Positions 44,953-52,769 of a stretch of DNA of 64,000 nt are shown one piece after another. Position numbers and translations under genes: made by a program. Positions within the stretch are counted from its first letter, which is position 1. Every line of letters starts with the position of its first letter. The notes under the pieces were generated by a model. It ran no database searches. It saw only the letters and a program-made list of their open reading frames with translations, and was not told the DNA's origin. The stretch is from Amycolatopsis granulosa (GTDB lineage: Bacteria; Actinomycetota; Actinomycetes; Mycobacteriales; Pseudonocardiaceae), in assembly GCF_011758745.1 (NCBI RefSeq), contig NZ_JAANOV010000001.1, positions 1,674,001 to 1,738,000 of the forward strand. The letters are read 5' to 3'.

Positions 44953-46817
44953 CGGCCCTCGCCGAGCGTGACTCCGCGCCTTCGACCCCCGAACCCGCCG
45001 ATCCGCGCCCGTCCCGGCCGGTGTGGGTGCGCGCGGCGCCGGCCGGGCTGCTGATCGCCACCGCGGTGCTCTACCTGTGGGGGCTGGGTGCGTCCGGCTG
45101 GGCCAACGCGTTCTACTCGGCCGCCGCGCAGGCCGGTGGCGCCAGCTGGAGGGCGTGGTTCTTCGGCGCCAGCGACGCCGCCGGCTCGATCACGGTCGAC
45201 AAGACGCCCGCGGCGCTGTGGGTGATGGGCCTGTCGGTGCGGTTGTTCGGGCTCGGCTCGTGGAGCGTCCTGGTGCCGCAGGCGCTGATGGGTGTCGGCT
45301 CGGTGGGTGCGCTGTTCGCGACCGTCCGGCGCGTGTCCGGCGCGGGCGCCGGGCTGATCGCGGGCGGCGTGCTCGCGCTGACACCGGTGGCCGCGCTGAT
45401 GTTCCGGTTCAACAACCCGGACGCGTTGCTGGTCCTGCTGCTCATAGCCGGCGCGTACTGCACGGTGCGCGCGATCGAGACGGCGAGCCCGCGGTGGCTG
45501 GCCCTGGCCGGTGCCGCCGGATTCGGGTTCCTGGCCAAGATGCTGCAGGCGTTCCTGGTGCTGCCGGCGTTCGCGCTCGCCTACCTGGTCGCCGCGCCCA
45601 CCTCACCCGGCCGGCGCCTGCTGCACCTGCTCGGTGCCCTGGGCGCCCTCGTCGTCTCCGCCGGGTGGTACCTCGCGGTGGTCGAGCTGTGGCCGGCGTC
45701 CGCCCGGCCGTACGTGGGCGGGTCGCAGACCAACAGCATCCTCGAACTGACCCTCGGCTACAACGGGTTCGGCCGGATCACCGGGGACGAGGTCGGCAGC
45801 CTCGGCGGCGCCCAGAGCGGCGGCAGCTGGGCGCGGCTGCTCGGCGGTGAGATGGCCGGCGGGATCGCCTGGCTGCTGCCGGCCGCCGTGATCGCGATCG
45901 GCGCGCTGGCCTGGCTGACCTGGCGCGCGCCGCGGACCGACCGCACCCGCGCCGCGACCGTCCTGTGGGGCGGCTGGCTCGTCGTGAGCGGCGGCGTGTT
46001 CAGCCTCATGAGCGGGATCATCCACCCCTACTACACGGTCGCGCTGGCCCCCGCGGTCGCGGCGCTGGTGGGCACCGCGGCGGTCCGGTTGTGGCGGGCG
46101 CGGGCACACCCGATCGCGGCCGGGCTGCTCTCCGGTGGCGTCGCACTCAGCGCGCTGACCGCGTACCTGGTGCTGACGGGTGACCCGGAGTGGTTGCCGT
46201 GGCTGAAGTACGTGGTGTTGCTGCTCGGGCTCGCCGCCGCAGTGCTGGTGCTGGTGTCCGACCGGCTGCCACGGGCCGGTGCCCGCGGGGTGGCGGTGCT
46301 GGCCCTGGTCGCCGCGCTCGCCGGGTCCGGCGCCTACGCCCTGGCGACGGCGGCCACCCCGCACACCGGTGCCCTCCCCTCGGCCGGACCGGTCGGCGGC
46401 GGGTTCGGCGGCCGGGGCGGGGCCCGTGGCGGGATGCCGGGCGGGACCGGCAGCCTGCTCGGCACCACCACGCCCGGCGCGGAGGTCACCGCGCTGCTCC
46501 AGGCCGGCACCGGGAACTACACCTGGGTCGCGGCGACCGTCGGGTCCAGCCCCGCCGCGGCGTACCAGCTCGCGTCCGGCTACCCGGTGATGGCGGTCGG
46601 CGGTTTCAACGGCACCGACCCGGCACCGACGCTGGAGCAGTTCCAGCAGGACGTGGCCGCCGGGCGCATCCACTACTTCATCGGCGAGCCCACGCCGATC
46701 CGCAGCACCGGCGGCAGCGACACCGCGGAACGGATCGCGCAGTGGGTCGCCGCCGGCCACCCGGCGACCACAGTGGACGGTGTGACGGTGTACGACCTGA
46801 CGGCAAAGTCGTCGTAG
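44949..46817 (+). CDS. GT39/ArnT-like membrane glycosyltransferase
   Basis: This 622-residue multispan transferase is expected to move a sugar from a polyprenyl-phosphate donor to an extracytoplasmic acceptor. It has WANAFYSAAAQAG after TM1 and DKTPAALWVMGLSVRLFG with the GT-C-type Asp-Lys loop. FRFNNPDALLVLLLIAGAY and about 11-12 further hydrophobic segments follow. After the last TM a Gly-rich GGGFGGRGGARGGMPGGTG linker precedes a soluble C-terminal domain (from about 505). The start overlaps the kinase stop as ATGA. In related genomes a response regulator-kinase-GT39 row is common; here the regulator is missing. Confidence 0.82.
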   Translation: MTALAERDSAPSTPEPADPRPSRPVWVRAAPAGLLIATAVLYLWGLGASGWANAFYSAAAQAGGASWRAWFFGASDAAGSITVDKTPAALWVMGLSVRLFGLGSWSVLVPQALMGVGSVGALFATVRRVSGAGAGLIAGGVLALTPVAALMFRFNNPDALLVLLLIAGAYCTVRAIETASPRWLALAGAAGFGFLAKMLQAFLVLPAFALAYLVAAPTSPGRRLLHLLGALGALVVSAGWYLAVVELWPASARPYVGGSQTNSILELTLGYNGFGRITGDEVGSLGGAQSGGSWARLLGGEMAGGIAWLLPAAVIAIGALAWLTWRAPRTDRTRAATVLWGGWLVVSGGVFSLMSGIIHPYYTVALAPAVAALVGTAAVRLWRARAHPIAAGLLSGGVALSALTAYLVLTGDPEWLPWLKYVVLLLGLAAAVLVLVSDRLPRAGARGVAVLALVAALAGSGAYALATAATPHTGALPSAGPVGGGFGGRGGARGGMPGGTGSLLGTTTPGAEVTALLQAGTGNYTWVAATVGSSPAAAYQLASGYPVMAVGGFNGTDPAPTLEQFQQDVAAGRIHYFIGEPTPIRSTGGSDTAERIAQWVAAGHPATTVDGVTVYDLTAKSS

Positions 46818-46824
46818 GGGCGTT

Positions 46825-46868
46825 CACAGGCGGGCTTCACCGCGGTCTCAGGCCGCCCACAGGCGCGG
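46825..46868 (+). promoter_or_regulatory. Four 11-bp repeats before PP2C gene
   Basis: CACAGGCGGGC (46825), TTCACCGCGGT (46836), CTCAGGCCGCC (46847) and CACAGGCGCGG (46858) are successive 11-mers. Units 1, 3 and 4 share C-CAGG, and unit 2 is divergent. The arrangement and the CACAG core resemble the kinase-promoter array at 43375. Confidence 0.55.
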
Positions 46869-46908
46869 CGCGGACAGTGGAAGGCAGGACAGCAGGAAGG
46901 AGGCCGCC

Positions 46909-47643
46909 ATGCACCGCCTCGCCACCGGCCCCCGGTGGGGCGCCGCCACCGCCCGCGGACCCCGCTCGGTGAACGCCGACGCCACTGCCGCATACACCGA
47001 CCCCAGCACCGGCGAAGTCGTGTTCGCGCTGGCCGACGGCGTCGGCGACGACAGGACCGCGGCCCGGGCCGCGCGGATCGCCGTGTCGACCGCCGTCCGG
47101 GTGCCCGCCTCACAGGGGCCGGCCGCCGCGCTGGCGGCCGCGCAACGGGCGGTCCGGGCCGAGCCGGGTGGTGACTGCGTGCTGGTGGTCGCGATGCCGG
47201 TGGACGGTGGCTACCGGGCCGGGTGGGTCGGGGACGTGCGGGCCTACGCCTGGGACGGCGACTCGCTGCGGCAGCTCACCCGGGACCACACGCTGGCGCA
47301 GTACTTCCGCGAGCGCGGCCAGGTCACCACCCCCAGGATGGAGCACCTGGTCACCACCAGCGTGCGGACGGCACGCCCGGCCGAGTTCGGTGCCGCGGAG
47401 GCGCTCGTCCCCGCCGGTTTGCTGCTGACCAGCGACGGCGTGCACAAGACCCTGACCCGCGCCGCGATGGCCGAGCTGCTGCGCCTGCCGGAGAACGGTG
47501 CGCACGACCTCGTGACCGCCGCACTGGCCGCGGGGAGCCAGGACAACGCGACCGCCCTGATGGCCGATCTGGCGCCGCGCCTGCCCGGGGCGGCCACCCC
47601 GCTGCCCACTGTCGCCCCCGGCCTGACAGGATTTGCGGGATGA
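46909..47643 (+). CDS. PP2C-family Ser/Thr protein phosphatase
   Basis: This 244-residue metal-dependent phosphatase has the PP2C motifs in order: NADATAAYTDP (usually N-Q-D-x), FALADGVGDD (metal Asp, Gly), GWVGDVRAYAWDG, LLTSDGVHKTL and SQDNATALMADLAP. The metal-binding Asp residues are present. It is compact and soluble, without a sensor domain. GGAAGGAGG precedes the ATG. It lies 91 bases downstream of the GT39 gene, behind an array of direct repeats. It overlaps the following YbjN-like gene by four bases. It may counter the Ser/Thr kinase at 56.4 kb, but nothing shows this directly. Confidence 0.82.
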   Translation: MHRLATGPRWGAATARGPRSVNADATAAYTDPSTGEVVFALADGVGDDRTAARAARIAVSTAVRVPASQGPAAALAAAQRAVRAEPGGDCVLVVAMPVDGGYRAGWVGDVRAYAWDGDSLRQLTRDHTLAQYFRERGQVTTPRMEHLVTTSVRTARPAEFGAAEALVPAGLLLTSDGVHKTLTRAAMAELLRLPENGAHDLVTAALAAGSQDNATALMADLAPRLPGAATPLPTVAPGLTGFAG

Positions 47644-48080
47644 CCACGGAGATCGTCGTTCCCGATCAGGCCCTCGTCGAGAAGCTGCTGAACAACCTGG
47701 AGCTGGAGTACGCCCTCGACGAGGACGGTGATCTCGGCGTCCCGTTCGAGCACTTCCGGATGTAGTTCATGCTCCGCGGTCCGGACGAGGGACATTCGTT
47801 CGCCGTCCGCACCTTCTACGACCGCCGCCACGCGATCGAGGCCAAGCCGCACCTGCTGGAACTCGTCGACGACTGGAACCGCCGGAGCCTGTGGCCGAAG
47901 GTCTACAGCTACACCGGCGACGACGGCGCGGTCACGCTGATCGGTGAGGCGGTGATGCTGATCGGCGCCGGCGTCACCCTCGAGCACTTCGTCACCAGCA
48001 CCGCGGCCTGGATCCGCGCGTCCGTCGCGTTCGACGGGTGGCTCGTCGAACAGCACCGCCTGCTGGCCGACGACACGTAG
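47640..48080 (+). pseudogene. YbjN-like gene interrupted by in-frame TAG
   Basis: The reading frame starts with ATG overlapping the phosphatase stop as ATGA and encodes 41 residues (MTTEIVVPDQALVEKLLNNL then ALDEDGDLGVPFEHFRM). A TAG at 47763-47765 follows. The same frame then continues FMLRGPDEGHSFAVRTFYDR to WLVEQHRLLADDT, ending at 48080. Together the two parts read as one YbjN-domain protein of about 146 codons, the usual length for actinobacterial members, so the TAG is the only interruption. An ATG six bases past the TAG could restart translation. A CAG or TAC codon would be expected at the site. It may be a true nonsense mutation, a stop that is bypassed, or a sequencing error. Confidence 0.75.
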
Positions 48081-48085
48081 CACCG

Positions 48086-49492
48086 TCACCCGCGCACCGG
48101 CGGCACCGCGTTGTCCCGGATCACCTGCGCGTAGAAGCGGGCGCTCCGCTTCGGGGTGCGGACCTGTGTGCGGTAGTCGACGTGCACCAGCCCGAACCGC
48201 TTCGCGTAGCCCTCGGCCCATTCGAAGTTGTCCAGCAGCGACCAGTACGAGAACCCGCGCAGGTCCACGCCCTGGGCGAGCGCCGCGTGCGCGGCCCGCA
48301 GGTGGGCGGCCAGGAACTCGACCCGGTCGGTGTCGTCGATCCACCCGTCCGGCCGCACCGCATCGTCGTACGCCGCGCCGTTCTCGGTGACGTACAACGG
48401 AACCGCCGGGTACTCCCGGTGCACCCGCACCAGCGTCTCGGTCAGCCCGTCCGGCTGCACGGACCATCCCGAGTGGGTCACCGAGGCAGCGGCGTCGGGC
48501 ACGAACCCGATCCCGTCCGCGCCGACCCACTCCAGCCCGCCCGGCTCCACCCCCGGCCGCAGCGAGCCGGTGACCTCGTAGCCGCGGTAGTAGTTGACGC
48601 CCATCTGGTCGATGGGCGCACCGATCAGCGCCAGGTCGCCGTCGCGGATGGACGAGCCGAGGCCGAACGGCTCCAGGTCCGCCAGCAGGTCCGCCGGGTA
48701 CCGCCCGCGCAGCACCGGGTCCAGGAACAGCCGGTTCTGCAGCCCGTCCACCCGCCGCGCGGCGTCGGCGTCCGCGGCCGAGCCGGAAGCCGCCCGCACC
48801 GGGTACAGGTTCAGGGTGATCCCGGCCTGGACGTCCGCCGCGCGCCGGATCTCGGCGAGCCCGAGGCCGTGCGCGAGCAGCAGGTGGTGCGCCGCGGCAA
48901 CGGCGGCCCGCGGCTCCTGCCGTCCGGGCGCGTGCAGACCGCGGGCGTACCCGAGAAACGCCGAGCACCACGGCTCGTTCAGGGTGGACCAGAACGGAAC
49001 CCGGTCGCCGAGCCGGCCGGCGGCGGTCGCCGCGAACTCGGCGAAGCGGTACGCGGTGTCCCGCGACGCCCAGCCGCCGCGCTCCTCCAGCGCCTGCGGC
49101 AGGTCGAAGTGGTACAGCGTCGCCCACGGGGTGATCCCCCGCTCGAGCAACGCGTCCACCAGCCGCTCGTAGAAGTCCAGCCCCTTCGGGTTCGGCGCTC
49201 CCCCGTCCGGCCGGACCCGGGACCAGGCCAGTGAGAACCGGTACACCCCGAGGCCCAGCTCGGCCATCAGCGCGACGTCCGCGCGGAACCGGTGGTAGTG
49301 GTCGGCCGCCGGTTCCCCGGTGTCGCCTCCCGCGACCGCGCCGGGACGGCGGCAGAACGCGTCCCAGATCGAGTCGGTGCGACCGTCCACAGTGGTCGCT
49401 CCCTCGATCTGGAAGGCCGCGGTGCTGGCTCCCCACGCGAACCCGGGCGGGAACTGCAGCCCCGCGGTGACCTCTTCGCCCACAACCGACAT
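48086..49492 (-). CDS. bglC: GH1 beta-glucosidase
   Basis: This glycoside hydrolase family 1 enzyme (468 residues) cleaves beta-glucosides such as cellobiose. The acid/base Glu lies in the STLNEPWCSAFLGYARGLHAPG segment and the nucleophile Glu in YVTENGAAYDD. The GH1 signatures FAWGASTAAFQIEGA (N-terminus) and GFSYWSLLDNFEWAEGY are present. There is no signal peptide, so the enzyme is cytoplasmic and hydrolyses imported disaccharide. It starts two bases after the cebG-like stop and is thus the last gene of the ceb-type operon. The gene symbol follows the Streptomyces ceb cluster layout and is inferred. Confidence 0.88.
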   Translation of the reverse strand: MSVVGEEVTAGLQFPPGFAWGASTAAFQIEGATTVDGRTDSIWDAFCRRPGAVAGGDTGEPAADHYHRFRADVALMAELGLGVYRFSLAWSRVRPDGGAPNPKGLDFYERLVDALLERGITPWATLYHFDLPQALEERGGWASRDTAYRFAEFAATAAGRLGDRVPFWSTLNEPWCSAFLGYARGLHAPGRQEPRAAVAAAHHLLLAHGLGLAEIRRAADVQAGITLNLYPVRAASGSAADADAARRVDGLQNRLFLDPVLRGRYPADLLADLEPFGLGSSIRDGDLALIGAPIDQMGVNYYRGYEVTGSLRPGVEPGGLEWVGADGIGFVPDAAASVTHSGWSVQPDGLTETLVRVHREYPAVPLYVTENGAAYDDAVRPDGWIDDTDRVEFLAAHLRAAHAALAQGVDLRGFSYWSLLDNFEWAEGYAKRFGLVHVDYRTQVRTPKRSARFYAQVIRDNAVPPVRG

Positions 49493-49494
49493 GC

Positions 49495-50337
49495 TCACCC
49501 TTTCACCGCGCCCTGCATGATCCCGGCCACGATATGGCGGCCGAGCAGCAGGAAGACGATCAGAACCGGAATGGTCGCCAGCGTGGTCCCGGCCAGCACC
49601 AGCGAATAGTCGACGTAGTGGCCGCTCTGCAGCTTCTCCAGCGCCACCTGCACGGTGGGGTTGCCGGCGTCGAGCACGATCAGCGGCCACAGGAAGTCGT
49701 TCCACGACATCATGAACGTGAACATCGCGAGGACCGCGGCCGCCGGGCGGATCGCGGGCAGGCAGACGTGCACGAAGGTACCGAACACGCTGCACCCGTC
49801 CACGCGCGCGGCCTCGATCAGCTCGTACGGCACGGCGTCCACGATGTACTGGCGCATCCAGAACACCCCGAACGCGGTGACCAGGTTCGGCACGATCACC
49901 GCCTGGACGTGCCCGGCCCAGCCCAGCTCGGACATCATGATGAACAGCGGGATCACCCCGAGCTGCGTGGGCACGGCGAGCGTCACCACGATGAACGCGA
50001 ACAACCCGTTCGAGCCGCGGAAGCGCATCTTGGCGAACGCGAACCCGGCCAGTGCCGAGAACAGCACCGTCGTCACCGTGACCGTGCCGGAGACGATGAC
50101 GCTGTTGCCCAGCGCCTTCCAGAACGGCACCGAGTCGAACACCCGGCTCGCGTTGGACCAGAAGTTCCCGCCCGGCAGCACCGGTGGCAGGTGGTCCGAC
50201 AGCATCCCGGTGTCGCGGCTGGCCACCAGGAACGACCAGTAGAACGGGAACAGCGAGCCGAGGACGAACGCGACCAGCGTGGCGTAGACGAACAAGCGCG
50301 AACCGCCGCGACGCGAGCGCAGTCCCAGTGCGGTCAT
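49495..50337 (-). CDS. cebG: Sugar ABC permease, MalG/CebG type
   Basis: This 280-residue inner-membrane permease is the second of the pair, with six predicted TM helices. The EAA loop is ELIEAARVDGCSVFGTFVHVCLP, the ATPase-contact signature. The N-terminus has SLFPFYWSFLVASRD, typical of the MalG/CebG type. Its start overlaps the cebF-like stop by four bases. No ATPase gene lies in the cluster, as in ceb operons where MsiK is encoded elsewhere. Substrate choice is inferred from the cluster. Confidence 0.85.
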   Translation of the reverse strand: MTALGLRSRRGGSRLFVYATLVAFVLGSLFPFYWSFLVASRDTGMLSDHLPPVLPGGNFWSNASRVFDSVPFWKALGNSVIVSGTVTVTTVLFSALAGFAFAKMRFRGSNGLFAFIVVTLAVPTQLGVIPLFIMMSELGWAGHVQAVIVPNLVTAFGVFWMRQYIVDAVPYELIEAARVDGCSVFGTFVHVCLPAIRPAAAVLAMFTFMMSWNDFLWPLIVLDAGNPTVQVALEKLQSGHYVDYSLVLAGTTLATIPVLIVFLLLGRHIVAGIMQGAVKG

Positions 50338-51314
50338 CGTTTGGGTCCCGTCGTCGTGGCGATCCGCCGGGTGATCAGGAAGTTGGCCAGCGCGATGAGC
50401 ACGATCAGCAGGAACAGCAGCCACGCGATGGCCGACGCGTACCCGAGGTCGAAGCCCTCGAACGCGGACTGGTACAGGTAGAGCGTCAGGGTCTGGAACT
50501 GGTGCTGCGAACCGCCGTTGTTCGACCCCGGCATGGCGTCGAACAGCTTGGGCTCGGTGAAGATCTGCAGCCCGCCGATCGTCGAGGTGACCACCACGAA
50601 GATCAGCGTGGGCCGCAGCATCGGCAGGGTGATCGAGAAGAACCGGCGGACCGCGCCGGCGCCGTCGACCACCGCCGCCTCGTACACGTCCCGCGGCAGC
50701 GCCTGCATCGCCGCGAGCACGATCAGGGCGTTGTAACCGGTCCAGCGCCAGTTCACCATCGTGGCGATGGCCAGGTGGCTGGCGAACCGGTTGGCCTGCC
50801 ATTCCACGCGGTCGAGCCCCACCGCCTCCAGCATCGCGTTCACCAGGCCGTAGCGGGGGCCGAACAGGTTGGCGAAGATGATGCCGAGCGCGACCAGGCT
50901 GGCCGAGTACGGCAGCAGGATCCCGACCCGCCAGCCGGCCGGGAACCGCAGTCGCAGCGACAGCAGTGCCGCCAGCAGGACCGCGATGATCACCTGCGGC
51001 ACGCTGGAGAGCAGGAAGATCGAGACCGTGTTGACGACCGCGTTCCAGAACTGCGGGTCGCCGAGCAGGGCCGTGAAGTTCGCCAGCCCGATGAACTTCG
51101 GGTCGTCGTCGCCGACCTCCCAGTCGAACAACGACACGTAGCCGGTGTAGAGCAGGGGGAACAGGCCGGTGAGGCCGAACACCACGAAGAACGGCGCGAT
51201 GTAGAGGTACGGCGAGAACGTCACGTCCCAGCGCGACAACCGGTGCCGCAGCGACGGTTTCGCCGGTTCCCGCGGCGAATCCTGCCGCGGGAGCTGGTCG
51301 GCCACGGTGGTCAT
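50334..51314 (-). CDS. cebF: Sugar ABC permease, MalF/CebF type
   Basis: This 326-residue permease with six predicted TM helices and an N-terminal cytoplasmic stretch has the EAA motif DVYEAAVVDGAGAVRRFFSITLP. The N-terminal FSPYLYIAPFFVVFG is typical of the family. It lies directly downstream of the solute-binding protein gene, 19 bases from its stop, and upstream of cebG. The three genes form one transport unit with the binding protein. Confidence 0.85.
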   Translation of the reverse strand: MTTVADQLPRQDSPREPAKPSLRHRLSRWDVTFSPYLYIAPFFVVFGLTGLFPLLYTGYVSLFDWEVGDDDPKFIGLANFTALLGDPQFWNAVVNTVSIFLLSSVPQVIIAVLLAALLSLRLRFPAGWRVGILLPYSASLVALGIIFANLFGPRYGLVNAMLEAVGLDRVEWQANRFASHLAIATMVNWRWTGYNALIVLAAMQALPRDVYEAAVVDGAGAVRRFFSITLPMLRPTLIFVVVTSTIGGLQIFTEPKLFDAMPGSNNGGSQHQFQTLTLYLYQSAFEGFDLGYASAIAWLLFLLIVLIALANFLITRRIATTTGPKR

Positions 51315-51333
51315 CGGCCCGCTCCCCCTCGGC

Positions 51334-52626
51334 TCATTTCACGATCCGCTTGGCGCCGTCGACCACCTGCTGCCACGCCTGGTCCGGCGGCGTCCCCTGC
51401 TCCACCGCCTGCAACGCCGGGCTGGTGACGTTCTCCTGGATATGGCCGTCCCCGGGTCCCTTGTACTGCGCCCGCGTCACCTTCTTGGCCTGATCGGCGT
51501 AGAGCTGGCCGACCTTGACGTCGCCGAAGTAGGGCTCGGTCCGCTGCAGCAGTTGCGGTGAGGTCAGCGCCTGCACCTGGCTGGGGAAGTTGCCGCGTGC
51601 CTGGAACGCCTTGAGCTGCTGCTCCGGCGCGGTCAGCCACGCCGCCAGCTCCGCCGCCTCCTTCGGGTGCTTGCTCTGCTTGGGCACGGTCAGGTACGAA
51701 CCGCCCCAGTTGCCGCCGCCGTTGGGGAAGGCATCGGTCACCGCCCACTTGCCGGCGTTGCCCGGTCCGGCGTTCTCCTCGACCACCCCGAGCATCCACG
51801 ATGGACAGACGGTGGTGGCGAAGGTGCCCTGCTGGAACCCGGTCTTCCACTCGTTGCCGAACGCGATGAGCTTCGCGGACTGCCCGCGCCGGATGGCGCC
51901 GGTGATGCGGTCCCAGGCCGCCTTGATGCCCGGGTTGGTCTCGATCGTCAGCTTGTCGCCGCGGTCGAGGTATCCCGTGTCGAGCTGGTTGACCATGGAG
52001 TTGTACAGCTGTGAGGACGCGTCGAACCACGCCTTGCCGCCGGTGCGCGCCACGTACTCATCACCCGCCGCGAAGTAGGAGTCCCAGCTGGCGAACAGCG
52101 TCTTGACGCCCTCGGGGTCCGCGGGCAGCCCGGCCGCCTGCAGCAGGTCCTTGCGGTAGCACAGGGCGAGCGGGCCGATGTCGGTTCCGTAGCCGATGAG
52201 CCGGCCGTCGCGGTCCTTGCCGGCCTCGTACTTCCAGGTCAGCCACCGGTCCGGGGTCACGTTCCCGGGCCCGATCTCGGTGAGGTCGTTGAACTTGGAC
52301 GACTTGTCGATGATGTCGGAGAAGTGGCCCTCCTCGACCGCGACCACGTCCTCCAGCCCGTTGCCCGCGGCCAGCTTGGTGATCAGGTTCTGGTGGTAGG
52401 GCCCGCCCTCGCCGGTCTTGTGGTGGGTGATCTTGATGCCGGGGTGGAGGCGTTCGTACTCCGGGATCAGGTCCTCGTAGCCGAACTCGGTGAAGGTGCC
52501 GATGGACAGCTCGATCGGGCCGTTGCCGGCGGATCCGGCGGTCCCGCCGCCACCGCAGGCGGCCAGGCTCGCGCCCAGCACCGCGAGTCCGATCGCGAGG
52601 CTCACGCCCTTGTGAAGGTGTCGCAC
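51334..52626 (-). CDS. cebE: Sugar-binding lipoprotein (CebE-like)
   Basis: This 430-residue extracytoplasmic solute-binding protein has a lipoprotein leader ending LAAC (VLGASLAACGGGG), so it is anchored in the membrane through the Cys. The mature part shows GTFTEFGYEDLIPEYERLHPGI and later GTFATTVCPSWMLGVVEENA, as in family-1 sugar-binding proteins. It is the first gene of the operon and the one with the CebR-box promoter. Cellobiose or other short cello-oligosaccharides are the expected ligands because of the GH1 gene and the operator sequence. Confidence 0.82.
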   Translation of the reverse strand: MRHLHKGVSLAIGLAVLGASLAACGGGGTAGSAGNGPIELSIGTFTEFGYEDLIPEYERLHPGIKITHHKTGEGGPYHQNLITKLAAGNGLEDVVAVEEGHFSDIIDKSSKFNDLTEIGPGNVTPDRWLTWKYEAGKDRDGRLIGYGTDIGPLALCYRKDLLQAAGLPADPEGVKTLFASWDSYFAAGDEYVARTGGKAWFDASSQLYNSMVNQLDTGYLDRGDKLTIETNPGIKAAWDRITGAIRRGQSAKLIAFGNEWKTGFQQGTFATTVCPSWMLGVVEENAGPGNAGKWAVTDAFPNGGGNWGGSYLTVPKQSKHPKEAAELAAWLTAPEQQLKAFQARGNFPSQVQALTSPQLLQRTEPYFGDVKVGQLYADQAKKVTRAQYKGPGDGHIQENVTSPALQAVEQGTPPDQAWQQVVDGAKRIVK

Positions 52627-52666
52627 GTCGATTCCCTTGCTCGTGGGGTTCGAGGGAGAAGGGTTT

Positions 52667-52680
52667 TGGGAGCGCTCCCA
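52667..52680. promoter_or_regulatory. CebR box, perfect
   Basis: TGGGAGCGCTCCCA is a perfect 14-bp palindrome and identical to the CebR box known from Streptomyces. It lies between the predicted cebE start point and its ribosome-binding region. Confidence 0.85.
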
Positions 52681-52691
52681 GAACGAGCTTG

Positions 52692-52721
52692 AGTGTGTCC
52701 CCAGTCACGAGCCCATGTCAA
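52692..52721 (-). promoter_or_regulatory. Promoter of ceb operon
   Basis: On the minus strand, -35 TTGACA (52716-52721), an 18-bp spacer and -10 CACACT (52692-52697). The perfect CebR box lies just downstream of the predicted start. Confidence 0.6.
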
Positions 52722-52728
52722 GATGCGC

Positions 52729-52748
52729 TATTCTTGGAAGCGCTCCCA
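52729..52748 (+). promoter_or_regulatory. cebR promoter -10 and second CebR box
   Basis: -10 TATTCT (52729-52734) is followed directly by TGGAAGCGCTCCCA (52735-52748), one base from the perfect CebR box. Binding here would block cebR itself. The centres of the two boxes are 68 bp apart. Confidence 0.7.
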
Positions 52749-52769
52749 GGTTTGGCGGAAGGTGACCCG

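Noticed and set aside
47763..47765. TAG read as pyrrolysine, or a programmed stop
   Set aside because: No pyl genes or structured element are visible. Mutation or read-through is a simpler explanation.
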